Assembly: GCA_020054355.1 (NCBI GenBank)
Contig: JAGVLI010000092.1
Location: 1-9,558 of the forward strand
Source: Planctomycetales bacterium
Lineage (GTDB): Bacteria; Planctomycetota; Planctomycetia; Gemmatales; Gemmataceae
Direction of reading: 5' to 3'
Length of the DNA stretch: 9,558 nucleotides
The translations under genes and the position numbers were made by a program. The notes below the pieces were generated by a model. The model saw nothing but the letters and a program-made list of their open reading frames with translations, was not told where the DNA came from and did not search any database. How positions within the stretch are numbered: position 1 is the stretch's first letter; each line of letters begins with the position of its first letter. Shown here piece after piece: positions 5,620 through 9,558 of the stretch.

Positions 5620-8358
5620 TTAGACGTTCTGCGGCCGCATCGCGCCCGCCGGCATGGCCGCTTCGTTGCCCTTCAGGTGGAAGCTCAGATGCACGGCCAG
5701 GGCTTGTTCCAATACCAGGACGAGCAGGAAGAGCAGGAACAACCAGGGGTATTCGGAAAGGTCGCGCTGCTTCTGTTCCAGGTCGGTGAACTGGTCCGAA
5801 GCGCTGGTGTAGAAGCGGACGCCGGTGTCCTTTTCCCCGTTCTTGACCTTATCGACCAGCGCGTCGCGGCCGGCCCGCAGCAGGTTGCTCTCGGTATTGG
5901 TATCCACGTTGAAGGCGAAGCCGACTTGCTCGCGCTTGTCGGAAGTGGTTTCCTCGGTCTTGGGCGTGAACTCGAAGAGATACATGCCCGGCTTGACGAT
6001 GTCCGGGAAGCTGAAGGCGAGCCGGCCCTGATCGACCTTGCCGCGCTGTTCGGGGGAAACCACGTCGCCCGGCTGGGTGCCCGGTTCCGCCTTGGGTTCC
6101 GGCTGGCCGGCAGCGCCCTTTTCCTTGCCTTCGGGCCGGTAGATGCGGCGCACCTTGTCCTCGAAGAGGGTCGGTTCGAGCTGGATGCCGAAGGGCTGGC
6201 CGACCAGCAGGTTCTCGTCGCTGGTGCCGGCCGTCAGCCATTTCTGCAATTCGATCATCACGACCGGGAAGGTGGCCGACACCGGGAAATCGCCGGCCCA
6301 GCTGCTCCACTTCCGGCCGATGCTGGTCATCCAGGCGATGGTCCGGCCCTTGCCGTAGGTGCCGGTGACGACCAGCGGATCGCCGTACTGCACGGTGTCG
6401 CGCAGCGTCTCGAAGCGGCCGCGCAGGTCTTCCACCTCGCGGTCGGTCTGGCCCCAGAACTCCGCCAGGTTGGGCAGGTCGGCATTGCCCGCCTGGCCCC
6501 GGTCGGTCAACATCGCTTCGATGGTGCTGGACAGCCGATGCGGCGGCTTGCCCGTCAGCACGTCGCGCAGCGCGTCGTGATAGACGCTGAAGCGCGTCCG
6601 GTACTTGTCGTAGTCCTTCTTTTCGAGGACGGTCTTGAGCTTGGTCAGCAAGTCCTGGGTCGTGTCCTTGTAGTCATCCACCGCTTGACGGTTGGGCAAG
6701 GTCGCCAGTTCCTCGGTCTTGCCGGGCGTCGGCTTCCAGCGGGAACGCTGCACCGGCCAGTGACGCTCGATGGTCAGGAACTTGAAGATGTCCTTGTAGG
6801 GAAAGACTTCCTTGAAGATCGCATGGTTCTCGTTCCGCAGGAACATCTGGTACTGCGGATCGCCGAGATTGGCGAGCAGGCGTTGTTCCTTGTCCTCCGC
6901 GCTCAGTTCGGGAGTGGCGCGGTCGGCGAGCGGCACCGGGAAGACGCCGTTGCCGTCGTTGTAGAGCTTCTTGTTGTAGAACTCCGGGTTGATGCGCTCG
7001 CCCATGAAGAAGGCGACGTTGCCGCCCTTGCGGACGTAGTTTTCGAGGGCGGCCAGCCGCTTGTCTTCCAGCTCGCGGACGTTGGCCAGGTAGATGCTCG
7101 GATACTGCTCCAGGTTCGGGCGTTCCAGGTCGGCGGGCACGCCCAGCACCAGGTCGTAGCCGGCGGCCACGCCGCGGTTGGCGTTGAACATGACGTGCAG
7201 GAAGTAGGCGTCGCCGCCTTCCTTCCGGCTGTTGGCCGGGTCGCCGTCGATCAGCAGGATCGGCACCCGCTCGCGAACCTCCACCACGGCGTAGCGGGTA
7301 TTGTCGATATTCAGGCCGGTGTCTTCCGGATCGATATTCGCCGAAATCTGGTTGATGCCCAGCTGGTCGAGGTAGACGTGGAAACGAGCCTCGGTCTTCT
7401 GGCCAGGCCGCAACACGGGGATCGGCACGCTGCTGTCGGCGCGGTCCTGGCCGTTGACCTTGACCTTGACCTGGACGTTCTTGCGTTCGGTCAAGCTGTA
7501 GTTGAACAGGGTGACGACGAACTCGGTCATGCGGTTGCGGGCGGTGACGCGCGACTCCGGCCGCAAGCCGACGATGGCCAGGTTGTCGTGGTAGGGCGAA
7601 TCCTTCTCGTCCGCTTTGCGCGGCGGGTCGGCGGTATCGACGAACTTGATGTGGACGTCCGCCTTGCGCATCTCGGCCAACTCGGCCAGCAGGGCTTCGC
7701 CGTTCGGCCCGCTCCAGTCGGTCTGCCGGAAGTCGCTGACCAGGTAGAGGACGCGCTGGTCCTGCGGCGTGCTCTCGAAGAGCTTGCGGGCCTGCTTGAC
7801 GCCGAGCAGCAGATCGACGTGCAGGGCCGTCGGCTCGATCAGCGCCAGGCGGGCGCCCAGGTCGCGCACCGACTGGTCGTTGAGCCGTTGGTCGAAGCGC
7901 ACTTCCTGCGGTTCGGTGGCCACGATGAGCTTGAGCTGCTGCGCCTTGCTGGCCTTGGCGGCGTTCTTGGCGATCTCATCGACCACCAGCCGCTTGGCTT
8001 CCTTGAAGCTATTTTTCGATTCGCCGTTTTCCAGGAACTGATCGTTCATGCTCAGGGTGTTGTCGAGCAGGATCAGGTGCTGCGAGGTCTGCGGCTGGAC
8101 CGGCCCGAAGAAGACGCCGATGAAGCGGGCGACGATCAGCGCGATCAGCAGGACCAACAAAATGCGCAGCAGCAGCAGGATCAGCTGCTCGATGATCAGC
8201 CGGCGGCGGTTGCGTTTCTGCGACTTGAGCAGAAACTCCATGGCCGCCCAGCGGACGCGCTTGAAGCGCATCCGGTTGATCAGGTGGATGATGATCGGCG
8301 AGCTGACGAGCAAGCCGCCGGCGGTCATGGAAGCGGGGAACAGGAAGCTTTCAAGCAT
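5620..8358 (-). CDS. BatA-like membrane protein: aerotolerance N-terminal domain, VWA, amidotransferase-like region (912 aa)
   Basis: Residues 1-80 form the double-transmembrane BatA N-terminal signature: helix about 6-27, the basic linker INRMRFKRVRWAAMEFL (27-43), and helix about 54-80. A VWA domain follows with a variant MIDAS, DNTLS (99-103, Thr in place of the first Ser), then PTALHVDLLLG (176-186) and LVSDFRQTDW (206-215). About 255-350 looks like a beta-sandwich. An amidotransferase-like fold appears at PILLIDGDPANS (366-377), the YLANVRELEDKRL stretch (423-435), GGNVAFFMG (445-453) and GDPLVVTGTYGKGRTIAWMTS (659-679), interrupted by about 190 residues of mixed, partly coiled-coil-like sequence. 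A last helix lies at 871-890. I see no cysteine anywhere, so no classical glutaminase site. Its ATG lies inside the end of the DUF58 gene (8-base overlap, ATGCTTGA), which suggests translational coupling. Most Bat-type proteins with this N-terminus are much shorter; such fusions seem typical of planctomycetes. Expected in the inner membrane, working with MoxR/DUF58. Confidence 0.93.
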   Translation of the reverse strand: MLESFLFPASMTAGGLLVSSPIIIHLINRMRFKRVRWAAMEFLLKSQKRNRRRLIIEQLILLLLRILLVLLIALIVARFIGVFFGPVQPQTSQHLILLDNTLSMNDQFLENGESKNSFKEAKRLVVDEIAKNAAKASKAQQLKLIVATEPQEVRFDQRLNDQSVRDLGARLALIEPTALHVDLLLGVKQARKLFESTPQDQRVLYLVSDFRQTDWSGPNGEALLAELAEMRKADVHIKFVDTADPPRKADEKDSPYHDNLAIVGLRPESRVTARNRMTEFVVTLFNYSLTERKNVQVKVKVNGQDRADSSVPIPVLRPGQKTEARFHVYLDQLGINQISANIDPEDTGLNIDNTRYAVVEVRERVPILLIDGDPANSRKEGGDAYFLHVMFNANRGVAAGYDLVLGVPADLERPNLEQYPSIYLANVRELEDKRLAALENYVRKGGNVAFFMGERINPEFYNKKLYNDGNGVFPVPLADRATPELSAEDKEQRLLANLGDPQYQMFLRNENHAIFKEVFPYKDIFKFLTIERHWPVQRSRWKPTPGKTEELATLPNRQAVDDYKDTTQDLLTKLKTVLEKKDYDKYRTRFSVYHDALRDVLTGKPPHRLSSTIEAMLTDRGQAGNADLPNLAEFWGQTDREVEDLRGRFETLRDTVQYGDPLVVTGTYGKGRTIAWMTSIGRKWSSWAGDFPVSATFPVVMIELQKWLTAGTSDENLLVGQPFGIQLEPTLFEDKVRRIYRPEGKEKGAAGQPEPKAEPGTQPGDVVSPEQRGKVDQGRLAFSFPDIVKPGMYLFEFTPKTEETTSDKREQVGFAFNVDTNTESNLLRAGRDALVDKVKNGEKDTGVRFYTSASDQFTDLEQKQRDLSEYPWLFLLFLLVLVLEQALAVHLSFHLKGNEAAMPAGAMRPQNV

Positions 8359-9283
8359 TGGTGCGCGCCTTCGCGGAGGATTTGATGGCCATGCGGTGGT
8401 GCAGGAACTTGCTCAGCACGGCGTCGAGGTAATCGCTGGTCTTGATGAGCGAGTAGTCGATGCCCTGGTTCACGCAGCCGCGCCGCACTTCGACCAGGTA
8501 CTCTTCCAGGGCTTCCAGGTAGCCGTCGCGCAAGGCCCGCGGATCGCAGGTCAGTTGCGGCAGCTCTTCCATGCCCTCGAACCGGGTGGTGCCGGTGAAC
8601 GGGAAGACCAGTTCGTCGTCGTCCAGCACGTGGAAGACCATCACGTCGTGCCGTCGGTGCTGGAGCATCTCCAGGCCCCGCAGCAGCGGCGGCCGGTCCA
8701 CCAGCAGGTCGGAAACGAACAGGATCATGCCGCGGCTGCTGATGGTTTCGGTCACGCGGCGGAGGATTTTCTCCGGGTCGGTCTTCTCGCGCGGCTTGCT
8801 GACGTCCATCGCCTTGACGATGGCGTCGATGTGCGTGATCGCGCTGCGGCTGGGCACGACCTGCCGCACGTCGGAATCGAAGGTAATCAGGCCGACCGAG
8901 TCCTGCTGCTTCAGGAGCAAGTAGGCCAGGCAGGCGGCGGCGGTGCAGGCGTAGCTGTACTTGTTGAGCGGCCCCCGGCCGTAGTGCATCGACTCGCTGA
9001 CGTCCAGGACGATCGTGCAGCGGAGGTTGGTTTCCTCCTCGAACTGCTTGATGTAGTAGCGGTCGGTCTTGGACCAGACTTTCCAGTCGAGGTGGCGGAT
9101 GTCGTCGCCGGGCACGTATTCCCGATGCTGGATGAATTCGACCGAGTGGCCGAAAAACGGGCTGCGGTGCATGCCGGAGATGAAGCCCTCGACCACGTGC
9201 CGGGCGCGCATGTCGAGCCGGGAAATTCGCGCGATCGTCTCGGGATGCAGGAATCTGCGGGGGTCGTCTGCTTTGGCTGCCAC
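8351..9283 (-). CDS. DUF58 / VWA domain protein, soluble MoxR partner (310 aa)
   Basis: The start is taken as GTG at 9283-9281 (MAAKADDPRRFLHPE), with TGGAG ending 8 nt upstream. A second in-frame GTG at 9292 would add three residues (MIL), but the ribosome-binding sequence would then overlap the start. The DUF58 hallmark REYVPGDDIRHLDWKVW is at 54-70, preceded by GMHRSPFFGHSVEF (37-50). A VWA fold follows with a complete MIDAS DVSES (94-98) and a later FVSDLLVD (189-196). There is no membrane helix or signal peptide, so the protein should be cytoplasmic. Length is normal for the family. The moxR gene sits directly upstream and a BatA-like gene overlaps its 3' end by 8 bases, the classic order of these operons. 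In this family, the VWA protein is thought to guide or recruit the MoxR ATPase to its substrate; the substrate is unknown here. Confidence 0.95.
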   Translation of the reverse strand: MAAKADDPRRFLHPETIARISRLDMRARHVVEGFISGMHRSPFFGHSVEFIQHREYVPGDDIRHLDWKVWSKTDRYYIKQFEEETNLRCTIVLDVSESMHYGRGPLNKYSYACTAAACLAYLLLKQQDSVGLITFDSDVRQVVPSRSAITHIDAIVKAMDVSKPREKTDPEKILRRVTETISSRGMILFVSDLLVDRPPLLRGLEMLQHRRHDVMVFHVLDDDELVFPFTGTTRFEGMEELPQLTCDPRALRDGYLEALEEYLVEVRRGCVNQGIDYSLIKTSDYLDAVLSKFLHHRMAIKSSAKARTNA

Positions 9284-9291
9284 GAGTATCA

Positions 9292-9296
9292 CTCCA
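9292..9296 (-). promoter_or_regulatory. Ribosome binding site of the DUF58 gene, touching a palindrome
   Basis: The minus strand reads TGGAG, 8 nt before GTG 9283. It begins at the base right after the 59-nt palindrome at 9297-9355. This spacing favours the GTG at 9283 over the GTG at 9292. Confidence 0.6.
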
Positions 9297-9355
9297 GTTT
9301 AGCCGCGACCCGAAGGGGAGCGCTGGCAGCGCTCGCCTCCGGCTCGCGGCTAAAC
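9297..9355. repeat. 59-nt near-perfect palindrome between moxR and the DUF58 gene
   Basis: Arms of 29 nt (9297-9325 and 9327-9355) pair around a single central base at 9326, with three mismatched pairs (9309/9343, 9313/9339 and 9317/9335). The ends are GTTTAGCCGCGA and TCGCGGCTAAAC. It occupies most of the 85-base gap after the moxR stop and directly abuts the DUF58 ribosome binding site. No T-run follows in the minus direction (TGGAGTGATAC comes next). TCCA occurs on both sides (9293-9296 and 9357-9360), which might be a 4-bp target duplication but could easily be chance. Translated, it gives the low-complexity peptide EPEASAASAPLRVAAK. It is probably a dispersed palindromic repeat, distinct from those in the other gaps. 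Confidence 0.87.
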
Positions 9356-9368
9356 GTCCAGATCGAAA

Positions 9369-9558
9369 CTACGACGCGAAGATCTTCTTGAACCGCTCGT
9401 CCTTGGTCAGCTCGCCTTCGCGGCTGGGGGTTTCCTCGAGCAGCTTCTTGACGACCGTGTCGGTGGTGATGCCTTCCGAGGCGGCGGTGAAGTTGGTCAG
9501 GATGCGATGGCGCAGCACCGGGTAGGCCAGCGCCTGCACGTCCTCGCACTGGACGTGC
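9369..9558 (-). CDS. moxR: MoxR-family AAA+ ATPase, C-terminal 62 residues (5' part beyond window)
   Basis: The frame is open from the right edge to TAG at 9371-9369. The 62 visible residues include EDVQALAYPVLRHRILTNF, followed by SEGITTDTVVKKLLEETP and the end FKKIFAS. This is the C-terminal lid helix bundle of MoxR/RavA-type ATPases, in which the conserved AxPVLRHR(I/L)xxNF region carries the sensor-2/lid arginines. Walker A and B motifs must lie outside the window. MoxR proteins act as chaperone-like ATPases with VWA partners (for example RavA-ViaA) and commonly head DUF58-BatA operons, exactly the context seen here. The gene is the first in the visible array, so any main promoter should lie beyond 9558. 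Confidence 0.93.
   Translation of the reverse strand, partial: HVQCEDVQALAYPVLRHRILTNFTAASEGITTDTVVKKLLEETPSREGELTKDERFKKIFAS

Noticed and set aside
1984..8385. A 2133-codon plus-strand open frame opposite the BatA-like and VWA genes
   Set aside because: It is codon-aligned antisense of both genes, passes through the intergenic repeats, and has a His/Gln/Leu/Val-rich shadow composition with no domain. The minus-strand frames have clear BatA, VWA and amidotransferase-like motifs and ribosome binding sites.
9297..9355. Palindrome considered as a Rho-independent terminator
   Set aside because: There is no T-tract after the stem in the direction of transcription, and the next gene's ribosome binding site follows immediately. 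It is better described as a palindromic repeat.
8048..9391. A 447-codon plus-strand open frame
   Set aside because: It overlaps the DUF58 gene in antisense alignment, and its ends are translations of the BatA-like gene's opposite strand and of the 9297-9355 palindrome.

Overview
This GC-rich window carries one gene array, all on the minus strand, so it reads from right to left. In transcription order it holds: the last 62 codons of a MoxR-family AAA+ ATPase (9558-9369); a DUF58/VWA protein (9283-8351); a BatA-like membrane protein of 912 residues (8358-5620); a second, larger membrane VWA protein of 1131 residues (5397-2002); and the first 637 codons of a three-helix membrane protein that resembles DUF4175-type proteins (1912-1, running off the window). 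This is the MoxR-DUF58-BatA type of locus, known as the aerotolerance or 'Bat' operon in Bacteroides and common in Planctomycetes. The very long BatA/VWA-amidotransferase-like fusions and the intergenic palindromes, which give peptides such as SQAEPGNE or FPGRAWER when translated, suggest a planctomycete, possibly of the Gemmata group. That assignment is recognition from memory, not a search result.

Layout: the DUF58 and BatA-like genes overlap by 8 bases. The other three junctions are gaps of 85, 222 and 89 bases. Each of these gaps contains a palindromic repeat, and the three are unrelated in sequence: a 59-nt near-perfect palindrome (9297-9355), a composite element with 29-bp perfect inverted repeats plus a 43-bp tandem duplication (5421-5615), and a 16-bp-arm inverted repeat (1955-1996). 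None is followed by a T-tract in the direction of transcription, so none looks like a classical intrinsic terminator, and the genes probably remain one transcription unit.

Likely working model, from the known families: the MoxR ATPase acts with soluble (DUF58) and membrane-bound VWA partners as a chaperone-like machine in envelope or protein-complex maturation. The two big membrane proteins combine a metal-binding VWA domain with an amidotransferase-like fold that has no visible catalytic cysteine, which suggests scaffolding or binding rather than glutaminase chemistry. The substrate cannot be read from the sequence. Very long plus-strand open frames (32-1933, 1984-8385, 8048-9391) are codon-aligned antisense shadows, explained by the absence of TTA, CTA and TCA codons in the real genes.
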